Positions 1-10,741 of a DNA stretch of 64,000 bases are shown here, piece after piece. The position numbers and the translations under genes were made by a program. The notes under the pieces were generated by a model that had not been told where the DNA came from, ran no database searches, and worked only from the letters and a program-made list of their open reading frames with translations. The stretch spans positions 62,001-126,000 of the forward strand of contig JAQFVV010013339.1 in NCBI GenBank assembly GCA_028023455.1, given 5' to 3'. The stretch comes from Epiperipatus broadwayi. Its lineage: Eukaryota; Onychophora; Udeonychophora; Euonychophora; Peripatidae. The first letter of the stretch is position 1, and every line of letters begins with the position of its first letter.

Positions 1-3000
1 ATAATGTATTTTTTATTAATGCAGAATAAATATAATTATGCTTGTTTTTTTGTTAAATTAGTATTTTTGCAAATACAAATTTAAATGTATATTAAACCTA
101 TTTGTTAATATTTTTAAATGACTAATTTTTAAGCAGTTTTCATGTGCTTTGATTTTATATTTACTACTATTGTAAACTATTATTCATTCCTATTTTATGC
201 CATGGCAATGAAACACTTTCAACACATAGAAATTAATCTAGTATCCCAGTTACATAGACAAGACAGTTAATTATCTGATGGTTCAAAGTGTTAGGGTGTT
301 TTGAATTTCAGAATATTAGACTGCAAAAATACAGGATATATTCATAAGTATTAGTTGTGATTTTGAAACCACAAGTCAGAAGCAGCTCTATACTACAAGA
401 TGTTCAATGATTATTCAAACTTATAAATGATGGTGAATTATTGTTGAAGCTAAGCTTGGAGGATTCCAGTAATAAATTGTATTAAAAAATAAAATATCCG
501 GAATCAAATTATATTTATCTGTGAATTTAAATTGATTTTTTCTCAAAGCAAAATTTGGCTACACTATTTTTTAAATAATATATGGCCAGGAATACTTATT
601 TTTAGACATGAATCTTAAGACTTTTTGTGTAAGTGTAGGAACTAAAAGTGCATTGATATTACACTTTCTCAGATTTGCTCTACTATGTTTTCATTAAAAA
701 ATAGTACATATTCACAGTGTATACCAGTGAAATAGTGACAGCTTCTCTCTAAGCTATCTGCAGAGAAATCTCTACATCTGTTCATGTGTTATATGATAAC
801 ATAGTGTTAGCTATTCTGGACAAAAACATTAAGATGCTAGCATGTGGGAATCACAATTTGTGGTTTAAAATGTATTAGTGATATGAACATTACATTTTGT
901 ATTAATTTTCTAAACAACTACTGAAATATTTGAAATGATCACACTAAATGTGAATGCATGTGTTGCTAGGACAAACAAAGGATTTGCAAGATATGGCAGA
1001 GAGAACATTATCCATTGAAGTATAAATTACAGAGACATTCCATGTTGCATCTTATGTTTCACATATAATATCTTAAAATGTTTATAAATAAAATAAATTA
1101 TATTCCTACATAATCTGCATAAATGCTGACATCATACCAAAGCTTGTAATAACTATTATCTTATATTCACTGTCTAAAAATGTGAGTTTAATGTATAATG
1201 ATTTAAAGATACAATACTTAGAACAAATATGTACTTTTACAGTTTGACAAGTTATTTTTCGTTTTGCATTTGTTAATATTATAGTAATGGCTGCACAAAA
1301 CTACATACAGTAAAAATTTAAACTATAACTTAGTCTTCTATTATGATTGTAAATATTTAAAAATCTTCACAGTTTGCTGCTTTCAAGAAAACTGAATTTT
1401 AAATAAGTGCATGAAATGAGAAGAATGATCATGTTGTTTCTTGATTTTAACTCCAAAGATAAAATATCAATAAACATTAAATGGTTTAAAACAGGCAAAA
1501 CTCTTTATATGTATAGCCACTCAGTGCAATAGCATTTAAGAGCAAGCATAAGAAATGGTGATCATGTGATGTTTATTGGATTAAATGGTTTCTGTATAGT
1601 GTATCTGACAAGAGCATGCTAACTTACAATATGAAAAACAATATGGAGATGTTGGGCATTTGGCCTCATTGGTTGTTATGCCCTCAAAATGGAATTTAAT
1701 AGTTCTCTTTCAATTAAGTGCTTTCTCACCTACTGAATCATAAAAAGAACTACACTTAAAATTAACATTTTACATGAAATTAAAAAGGCAAAAAAGAATC
1801 TAGAGAAATGGATTCATTACATGTCCAAATATGGTTATATTTTTTTCAAAACTGGTTATTTAATTCAAACATAAATTGACTCGTATATTTTTCAATAATT
1901 ACAATATATAAATTATGAAGATTTATTCACTACACATGTTAAAATATTTCTAATGGATTTGTATTTATTAAAACTACTTAATCAAGTATACAGAAGAAAA
2001 TAATATTTAAGAAATATTTAAGAATTTCATTTATGTTTTTTTTAATTTAAATAAGCAATAATAAAATCTATACTTTTTATTGTTGGCGTGAAATTCTAAT
2101 TTGACTTAGAATGAGCCAGCATTGACCATGCATATATTTTAGAGACCATTCACTCATGGGAATCTATAAGATTGACATCCTCTTCCTTGCTTTTATTCTG
2201 CTTATAGAAGTCACTACATGTGTGTTGGTATTTTGGATGGTCATTATAATTGGATGATCATCACCAATCAAAATAGCATATACAAATATGAAGGTAACAT
2301 TGTTTTTTATCCATAAACAGTTCAAATGTCAGGTATATTATATGAAATGGTTTCAGTTATAAAATGCTTTAAAATTGCTTCAAATAAACATTAGTCTATC
2401 AGCTTAATCCAAAACTAAAGATTGCTAAAAATATAAGATAACATCTCATAGTTAAGTCTTATTTTAAAACCATTCATAAAATATTGGTTCGTGATTTTTA
2501 ATTCAGGTGATATGGCAACTAAAGCTTTGAGAAATGTTTAGTCACAAAATGATTGTGCTTTCTTTGTGGATAAGTAAAATTCTCAGATTTGGGGGAGATG
2601 AACATTTGTTCAAAAACTATTATTGTTGGGAATTATCTTGAAGCAATAAATACTTTATGAATCCAAACAAAGGAGAATGTTCCATTTATACATACATTAT
2701 AATAAATAATGATACCTTTGCTTGTGATTTCAGCTTAAGTTCTTATAAATGTTTTAAGGTGCTAAAATGTGGATCCACAATTAATGATATAGAATGTCAA
2801 TGTGTTTCATAATTTCATCTTTGTTGCTTTTTCTGAAATCATAAAATTTTGAAAAGCACGTGGCAATCTTTTTGTAACTAATTGCTTTATGACTCTATAC
2901 TATTTAAATTATTTGAAATGTTTTTAACAGTAATTTCACCCCATTTGTAACAAAATTTAATGTTAGTATGTTACTCTATTATGGTCTAAGATATTAAATG

Positions 3001-3785
3001 AACATTTCATGTTATAACCCTAGCCAGTGATGCTACCATTTTAAAAGTTTTGTCGATGTTTCACTATGTTATAACATGACCCATTTATTGCTTTAGAGAT
3101 GTTGCTATAGACAGCTTAAAGAGAGAACCAAATATTAGTTTTATATTGGGACAACTTATGTCTACTATGACATTTTGATTATTTGTATGCATACTGTTTT
3201 TAAAAAAATGTTAAGTACTTTTTTTAATGAAGGTTTGGATAAATTTGTGAAATAAAGTATTTGTTTATGTTTATTTTTTGTATTCAAAATATATATATTT
3301 ATAAAGCTAATATATCATTAAAAGAAATTAAAATCATCATGAAATAAAGCTAATGAATTTAAAATATTGCAGCTAGTCATCGTAAAGCTATTGATCAATT
3401 ATGAATTTCTCTATGTAAGTTTTAAGATTGAAAGATTTGATTAATTGACAAATAATAATATTTGCTGATAATTATAACATTTTTTCTCTAAATATCAGAA
3501 CTGCAAACTTTTCTTTAGTGTATTAATGAATCACTAAAAGTTGCTCTCTAATAAACTCAGTATTCAGAAATTATTTAGCCTTCATTTATTAATACTTTTA
3601 AATATTTGATTGAATATAAATGTAATTTATATATTTAGTGAATTAAATGTGAAGGTGTTTTAAGATTTATGCTCTTAGTTTAGAATGCTTGAGTCTGGCT
3701 TATTTATAAATAAATTTAAGTAGCGAAGAAGGTGGGTTCCATCTTTTTCTTGTAAATTCTCTGGTTTGTGTTTTTGAATTGAGAG
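1..3785. other. AT-rich DNA without recognisable genes
   Basis: Only short spurious ORFs on either strand. The one recognisable piece is a hammerhead-retroelement fragment near 1,476-1,596. The whole stretch is mirrored at about 49,190-53,020. Confidence 0.6.
1476..1596. mobile_element. Fragment of the 10-kb hammerhead retroelement family
   Basis: Contains the gagttttgcctgt segment in minus orientation followed by the ggtgatcatgtgatg segment in plus orientation. Both belong to the repeat unit at 10.3-10.9 kb, and the same inverted fragment is seen at 14.26-14.44 kb. The hammerhead core itself is absent. The mirror copy is at about 51,385-51,490. Confidence 0.55.
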
Positions 3786-3838
3786 TTATATAAAGAGTTC
3801 GCAAAACAAACTCTTAACAAGCTTTGGGAATACTCTCA

Positions 3839-3878
3839 ACCCCAGACTGGTTTCTGCATTTAGCGTCATCAGTGAGGT
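3839..3878 (-). ncRNA. Hammerhead ribozyme motif, subfamily 1, copy a
   Basis: Minus strand, 5' to 3': stem I ACCUCA, core CUGAUGA, stem II CGC/GCA with a UAAAU loop (outer pair mismatched), GAAAC, 2-nt loop CA, GUC, then stem I UGGGGU. Stem I is 6 bp with one G-U pair. Stem III is only AC/GU, as in hammerheads thought to act as dimers. Predicted cleavage follows GUC. The core is intact but stem II is weakened. Confidence 0.65.
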
Positions 3879-4008
3879 GTCACAGAATATTCATTAGATT
3901 AAAAATACTAGGACTAACCCAGCACTTTATCTAATGTATAACTATTGAGAAGAAAATCTGAAACTTTCAGACATTCATATGTCTAAAAATCCAGCTATTT
4001 AACTCAAA

Positions 4009-4048
4009 TAGCCACTGACGATGCTAGATGCAGAAACCAGTCTGGGGT
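4009..4048 (+). ncRNA. Hammerhead ribozyme motif, subfamily 1, copy b
   Basis: Core CUGACGA (4,015-4,021), perfect 3-bp stem II UGC/GCA with a UAGAU loop, GAAAC, CA, GUC, UGGGGU. The 5' strand of stem I was replaced at the head-to-head junction (UAGCCA), leaving only 3 pairs. The mirror copy at 48,921-48,960 is identical. Confidence 0.6.
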
Positions 4049-4383
4049 TGAGAGTATTCTCAAAGCTTGTTAAGAGTTTGTTTTGTGAACTCTATATATA
4101 ACTTTGTTAAATGCGAGCTTTATTAAAATTAGATCATGTGACATCTGACTTGATTTTTTTGTCAATTTATTTTTTGCTATTAAGGCTTTGGCGATTTTAT
4201 ATTGCTAGAGCTATTAATATATGGTGTATCTGAACTTAGTTCAGTCGCATATGGCTATTTGAGTTAGATAGCTGGATTTTTAGACATGAATGTCTGAAAG
4301 TTTTAGATTTTCTTCTCAATAGTTATACAATAGATAAAGTGCTGGGTTAGTCCTAGTATTTTTAATCTAATGAATATTCTAAC

Positions 4384-4423
4384 ACCTCACTGATGACACT
4401 AGATGCAGAAACCAGTCTGGGGT
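4384..4423 (+). ncRNA. Hammerhead ribozyme motif, subfamily 1, copy c
   Basis: Stem I ACCUCA/UGGGGU is complete, the core CUGAUGA (4,390-4,396) and GAAA (4,408-4,411) are complete, and GUC ends at 4,417. Stem II is damaged (CAC against GCA). Its mirror copy at 48,543-48,582 has the opposite pattern: intact stem II, mutated core. Confidence 0.6.
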
Positions 4424-4545
4424 TGAAAGTATTCTCAAAGCTTGTTAAGAGTCTGTTTTGTGAACTCTATATATAACTTTGTTAAATGCGAGCTTTATTA
4501 AAATTAGGTCATGTGACATCTGACTTGATTTTTTTATCAATGAAT

Positions 4546-5898
4546 TGAGAATTCTATCTGCAGTCATTATTACATCTGATTGCCTGTCACATAAGCATTT
4601 TTAAGGTGCATCTGTCAAAGGTATTAGCTTTTCACATTATTATAAAACATGATTTTAAATATAGCTCAATTTTTGATATCAATTTTACATATTTCTTTTA
4701 CAATATTAGCTTTCAATCTAATTCAGTAGTCCTAACTGTTTTTCAAAGTTGTGTGTGCTGATAGATCATAATTTTATTCATTTTATTGATCCTATGCAGA
4801 ACCATATCATATCTCATTATTTATTTTAAACATTGAAACATTTTATCCTAGGAAAGTGTAGAAATCACAGCTAATTCATTATACTTAAATGACAAACAAT
4901 ATATTAGTATAATCCTAATATGCCAATAAATAGCTACAGTCATGTAGCTAAGTCTTGACTTAATTATAATTAAATATTTAAATACATTCTATATGATATC
5001 AAAGCACTCATGTTGAAAAGAATATTTAATCCTAGGCTGAAATTCAATTCAGAAATATATCTTAAAACTACTGCTATTTCTTCATTGTTTAAATTCCAAT
5101 ATTCATGTTTTTTTTATTTCATATAACTTCTTTCATACATTTTTGCATATATATTAACAAAGTATTACACTAAAAAAGCTTTCAATGATTCAACATAATT
5201 ATATTATTTTCATTATTTATCTCCAAATTTTTTTTAACTAAGTAGTATATGCATTCATGCAAGTAAACATATGAGTTATTATGTAATATCAAATCTCAGT
5301 AATTCTTATATTGTATCATTTTATTCATATAAATTTTGACAATATATTTTATAATTGATTTTAGCCATAGAGATGAATGGACACTCAAATACACAAAAAT
5401 GATTCTTGCTTTGACACAAATATGAAGTAGTCAATTGGTCATTAAATAATTATTATTTCATTATAAGTTCTTAATTAAAATATTAATATGTCTGTATTAT
5501 ATATAATTAAGCTTATTTAAATTTGACATTAAAACAATTTTTAATTGACTTTTTAGTGTCTTTTTCAAAGCAAAATAAATTTTAAAATTTCCAAGACAAA
5601 TAATATTAATAAAATTTTTAAATATACCCATCAATTAGAATGATTAAAAGATTTGAAATTATATGTTTAATTTTTAAAGTTATTTGTAAATCAATAATAA
5701 ATTTAATTTAATTGTATTTTGTTTCTCCATTTATCATCTTCATAGAAAACTAAACAGGACAATAATTGCTAAAAGTTCAAACATGTAAAAGAAATTTTCA
5801 ATTACAAATTTAATTTATAAATTAATTTGTAAATCAGTATTACATAAGTAGTTATCCCAGTATTATTTCCCTACATCAACAATGATATAAGTTAATAT
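4546..5898. other. AT-rich DNA, nothing recognised
   Basis: No convincing ORF, repeat or RNA on either strand. It is mirrored at about 47,050-48,420. Confidence 0.55.
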
Positions 5899-5910
5899 AA
5901 TATTTAATGT

Positions 5911-6122
5911 GAGATGATAATAGATGGGCAATTGAAATTTTAAACTGGATTCCATGAGATTGTAAAAGACCCAGAAAGAGACCACATGTGAGATGGATGG
6001 ATGGATGAAATAAGAAAGTGTGCAGGGGTGATGTGGAGAAGAAAAGCTAAAGATCGTAGAAGATGGATTAAACTTGGGGAGACCTCCATCCTGCAGTGGA
6101 TTGATAATGGTTGATGATGATG
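5911..6122 (+). mobile_element. 5'-truncated RTE LINE (3' tail) with target-site duplication
   Basis: About 212 bp matching the last coding part of the RTE element at 31.2-34.2 kb (the basic RW-D-I tail near 34,030-34,230). It ends in the TGATGATGA tail typical of RTE LINEs and is flanked by the 12-bp duplication AATATTTAATGT at 5,899-5,910 and 6,123-6,134. Truncation plus target duplication marks a normal target-primed insertion. The same insertion with the same duplication is in the right arm. Confidence 0.88.
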
Positions 6123-9100
6123 AATATTTAATGTAGGTGGCTGACTATTAATACCAAAATAAAATATATCTTGTGGAATTAATGTTACAAAACCATTAAT
6201 TAAAATGAAAGATATATTTTGCAATAAAAATACCTTACATAATAAGCAAAAAGTCTATACTCACAATGTATATAAAAACTAATTTTTTATTCCAGTTTTA
6301 TATGTCAAGTTTGCATTTGTATAACTATATTTATTTTTTAATTGGTGAAACAATATTCAATTTAATGATTTTATTTGTAGTCTTTTATAAAATAAAAATA
6401 AAGAAAAGTTAGTTCCTTTCAACTTTTTTGAGGAAATATACAATGATAACATTGGTTTTACAGGTTATTACATTGTTTTATACAGGCTGTTACATTGGTT
6501 TATACCCAAGGGTTGTAAACTTCTGTGGTGTTGTGTTCAGAAATCTTGTGTGCATTTCTTGACTGGGTAGGTCAACTGGGACCCATGTCTGTTCTGCTAT
6601 GTTGGGGTAGGCTGTGGAAAAGTCTGTTTTGCAGATTTTGTTCAGCATTTGGAATAAGGCTGCCTGCTATGTTGGGGTCCTCTGACTTGTTGATGACTAG
6701 CTTACATCCATGAATGTTGCTAGTTGAAGCTGTGCATAAGTTTTTTGATGTATCCCACTGCTGAGAGACAAAGAGTTGTGGGGGTGATTTTAAACCCAGT
6801 TTTGGAATGTTGATTGGAGCTTTAATAGAGTTGGGCAATTTGTTAGCATGTGATTGGTGGTTTCATCCTCTCCAGAAGAGTGACCATGTGGTTTCTAGAT
6901 TTTTGAAGCCCCTCCTGAGGAAGAAAGGCATTTGTGGGGAGGGCATCCAGGTTTATTTTAATGATGAAGTTGATGTATTTCAGAGGAAGATGCCAGTGTT
7001 TTGTTAGTTTGATGAGTCTTTGGTTGGAGATTTGGAGGTGGGCAGGAATGGTGTTCTTGTGTTTTGTGAGGTGGAAGATCTCCCAATCTGTGAGTGTGTG
7101 TGATGAGGTTGGGATTGGCTGGAATTTGATTCAGGATTAGTCATTGATTGCTTAAGTCAATTGTTTTGTTTGTGAGGTGGTGGGCTTAATGGCTAGTGGG
7201 CATTCTATGATGTGGTTGTCCTTAAAAATTCTATAAAGCATGTTGTGTATTCTTTGTAGGTTGACTGTTTCTATGGAGTGGAGAGGAAGGCCATTCTGCC
7301 TCTTGGGATGATGCATAGTCCTGATGCTGATTGCTGCAACTTTCCCTCCCCAGCAAAGTTTGGTGCATGCCAAGTTAATTTTAGTTACAAAGCCCTTTAT
7401 GGGGGTGAATCTGGTGAGGTGGTATGTTATCTTTGGGAGCAGAATGGCATTGAGTAAAGCCACCTTTTCAAAGAGAGACAAGTAAATCAATACTATTGTG
7501 GTTTTGGTTTTTTCAAGGAGGGAGTTTTGAATTTCCTGTCTCATGAGAGAGGGAGGCTTTGCTACAGGGAAACCTTAGAACTTCTGAGGTTGGGCATTGA
7601 ACTTCACTGGATTTTTTTTCCTGTGAGTAGTGACCATATTGCTGACTTCTTTCTATTGAATGTGAGACCATGGGTTGCTGTATAGCCATCAAGTATCTCT
7701 ATTAGATTGTTAAGGTGAGTGATGGAGGGAAAAAGACAACATCATCCACATAGGAAATGTGGTTAATGTTTTCATTGATGTAGTCCACTTGGATGCCTGG
7801 AAGTGTGTTTTATATGTGGAGTAGGAGAGGGTTTATGTAAGCTGTGAATAACAGTGCTTAGTGAGGAGCCCTGCAGGATGGATAAATAGGGTTTGAATCC
7901 TGGGGCTATGTGCCCATCTAGTGTGAAAAATTTCTTCATTTAAAAGATTCTCAATGATTTGTAGAAACGATTAGGGTACTTGGTATTGTTCATTTTAAAT
8001 AGCACATCAATGTGTGCAGAGTCAAAGGTCCCTGTGTTGCCAATGGCAACTGGTCTGGACCTTCTCTTTGTGTGGACTTGGTCAAGGCAAGTGGAAATGC
8101 CTTATGGCATCTGATGTGACTGCACCTTTCTTGGTGAACTGGTATCTTAAAATGTGATTCAGAGTGTTGCCTTGTGTTTTGGTTTTTTTTATTATAACCT
8201 TGGTTTATCTTGAGAGGGGGGTTATTAAGATGGGCCTTAGGTTTTGAGTTTAGGTGTGGTGTCGCTCTTTTTAAGTAGTTGCACCATTGCAATGGGGTAT
8301 AGGAAATCAAGATAACTTCCACTGCTGAGCAGATCTATCATTTCCTTGATGATTGGGATGGTGTATACCTGCTCAGGTGGAGTAGAAATAACTTCAGGAT
8401 GCCATGTAGGCCAGGGTGTATTTTATCTGACATTGATCTTAGTTTTTTAGGATTGTGGCATGGCTGTTGTCATGGGAATTGTCCTGCATTATTTTGAATG
8501 TTTTTATGTGGTTGGGTGTGATGGGGTTTCATTTTGAAATGCTCTTGGATTTTCCCTAGCATTGTGGGACCAATAAATTGTTTACCATCAATGATGTCAC
8601 TGAGGCCTTTATTATTTTTTTTGTCCCAAGGCCCATCTGATGTGTCCCCTGGTCCAGCAATGTTGATGTATTGGGTAACTCTGGGTTCTTTTTGTTGCTA
8701 TGTATTCAAATAGAATTTTTTGGGTGGTTCTATATTCTGTCTTAGTTGTAAATTTTTTTCTATGTGTTGTCCTTCCTATGTCATTCCAAAGATAGGTGCT
8801 TGATGGTGCCCATGATGTCTAGGCTCTTCAGGAGTTTCAAGGGCTCTGGCCTTCAGAAGGAATAATTGGTTATTAGATGTAGAGTTTTGTGAATAGGTGC
8901 CAAGCCTCTGTGATTGACCTGGCACATATATTTGTTTGGTGGAATTGTATATAGGCTTCTGAGAACAGGCAGATATAGTTTTCCTGGTTATGAGTCTTGT
9001 TCTCTGCTGTTTGGATCTGGTGGGCTGGAGAATTGGGAGTTTTATTTCTTGAAACAGGTGGTCTCAGAAGACCAGATGCTGGCTTGAATGAGGGCAGTAA

Positions 9101-10016
9101 GGTTGGAGACAGAAAGGTTATGTCTATGAGTGACATGTTTAGTTGTGTAGAATGAGAATGCTGTCTCAGGGAGTAGGTGATGAGCACTTGTTAGCTTTGG
9201 ACTGATTAATGGGAGCTAATTGGATTGGACAGTTTCATAAGAGTGGTTGAAATCTATCAGGATGGAGGGAATGGGTTAGTACAAAACATAGCATTTATTA
9301 TATGGATGATTCTACAAATGTTGTCAGGAGCCTTTGTCATGTATATGTTGCTTAGGTTGATTGTACAATTGTTGTATTGAAAAATGGCAATGAGGCAGTT
9401 ATTTTTGATATATAATACTTTGCAGAAGGTTATGAGGGATGATTTATTAATTAGTATAGTCACTCCAGCTCCTGATGATTGGGCCATTGAATAGTGAAAG
9501 TATCCTAGTGAGTTTAATTTAGTAATGCATGGACCAGACTATATATGGAGTTTTGTTTCTGAGAGGCAGAAGATATCTGGTTGATGTTTAATAAACCATA
9601 TGTGAAGAGCTTTACTCTGTTTGAAGTTTAAGCCTCTGATATTTACTGATATTATTGTAATAGCCAGGGCATGGTTGGGAGTTTTAGGTGAGGTCTTCTA
9701 GTAAGTAGTTTCCCATAGGGCTGTGCTCTGACTCAGGGAATGAAATAAGGAGTATTTCATCTTCTGAGGTTGTTGCCATGGGGGCTTCAGGAGGTTTGAA
9801 ATTTGAAAGAGTCTTATCTTCTTTTGATTGAATTTCTCATCACTTTTTTGTCTGATGGTTTGCCTGTTTCTGTGATCTAGTAGTTTTTGTTCTGAACATG
9901 GGTTGAGCAAAGCAAAACTCTCCATACAGTATTGCCACCCTGTGCAAACCAGAGTAATCAATGAATGCCAGAAGGCTTGTGCATAAAATCCCTATCTAAT
10001 GCCTACTCATCCAATA

Positions 10017-10058
10017 TCCCCAGACTAGTTTGTGGCTTGTGACCATTGTCAGTGATGA
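10017..10058 (-). ncRNA. Degenerate hammerhead, subfamily 2
   Basis: Same layout as the motif at 10,700 but with CUGACAA in place of CUGANGA and CAAA in place of GAAA, so two invariant core residues are lost. Stem II keeps UGG/CCA. Expected to be dead. Confidence 0.5.
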
Positions 10059-10699
10059 GCTTTGGATCTGAGAGCACTGCACCTAGATCTTAGGATCTAA
10101 TGCAACCCTCCAGCACCCACCTTTTATCTCTACTTAACTACAAAACTATGAGAATGAAATTTGAAAACACAAAAATATTTTCAATCTAAGCTCAATAGCT
10201 TATATAGTCATATGGGTCTGAACTCAGTTCAGCACCCTTACATTTTGGTCTCTTTGGCTCTAACAACCATAGCCACCACTATCTGATTAGGCAGGATTGG
10301 TGTTAAACCATTAAGTAGGCATTAGATAAGGATTTTATGCACAAGCCTTCTGGCATTCATTGATTACTCTGGTTGGCACAGGGTGGCAATACTGTATGGA
10401 GAGTTTTGCTTTGTTTATAAACAATTATGTGCTAGTATAAGATAGTGATAATGTGATGCTTAATGGTTTAACACCAATTCTGCCTAATAGGATAGTGGTG
10501 GCTATGGTTGTTAAAGAGCCAAAGACACCAAAATGTTTGGGTGCTGAACTGAGTTCAGACCCATATGACTATATAAGCTATTGAGCTTAGATTGAAATAT
10601 TTGGTTTTCAATTTCATTTCTCATCATAAAGATAAAAGGTGGGTGCTGGAGGGTTGCATTAGATCCTAAGATCTAGGTGCAGTGCTCTCACATCAAAGC

Positions 10700-10741
10700 T
10701 CCTCACTGATGATGGCCACAAGCCAGAAACTAGTCTGGGGA
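10700..10741 (+). ncRNA. Complete type-I hammerhead ribozyme
   Basis: All conserved elements are present: stem I UCCUCA (10,700-10,705) pairs with UGGGGA (10,736-10,741), 6 bp with one G-U; CUGAUGA at 10,706-10,712; stem II UGGC/GCCA, 4 perfect pairs closed by CACAA; GAAA at 10,726-10,729; a very short stem III AC/GU with a UA loop; and the cleavage triplet GUC ending at 10,735. The self-complementary ACUAGU stem III is what is expected of hammerheads that work as dimers. Self-cleavage after C10,735 is predicted, not shown. Confidence 0.85.

Larger units (their letters stand above)
3786..4545. mobile_element. Retrozyme-like hammerhead retroelement cluster, subfamily 1
   Basis: One unit in minus orientation (about 3,786-4,008) joins head to head with plus-oriented units (about 4,015-4,545). 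Each contains a 40-nt hammerhead motif. The two plus-strand predicted cleavage points (after 4,042 and after 4,417) are 375 nt apart, giving the unit length; the second plus unit is cut off near 4,541. There is no ORF. Units carry the conserved box CTGAACTTAGTTCAG at 4,230-4,244, also seen in the 10-kb and 28-kb subfamilies. Tandem non-coding units with type-I hammerheads are the hallmark of retrozymes and of Penelope-associated ribozyme repeats, which move by borrowed reverse transcriptase. Assignment to that class is inference. Confidence 0.7.
1..9270. repeat. Left arm of a giant inverted repeat
   Basis: Reverse complement of 43,698-53,020. Paired positions add up to a nearly constant 52,970-53,020, so the arms differ mainly by substitutions and small indels. 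In about 0.5 kb of the LINE RT region I count roughly 25 differences, so about 95% identity by eye. The match is still running at base 2, so the outer end lies outside the window. The inner end is set by the assembly gap on the other side, not by a visible breakpoint. It could be a true inverted segmental duplication or a second haplotype scaffolded in reverse. Confidence 0.9.

Noticed and set aside
7152-8322. Minus-strand 104-130 codon ORFs as separate genes
   Set aside because: They are pieces of one broken LINE ORF2.
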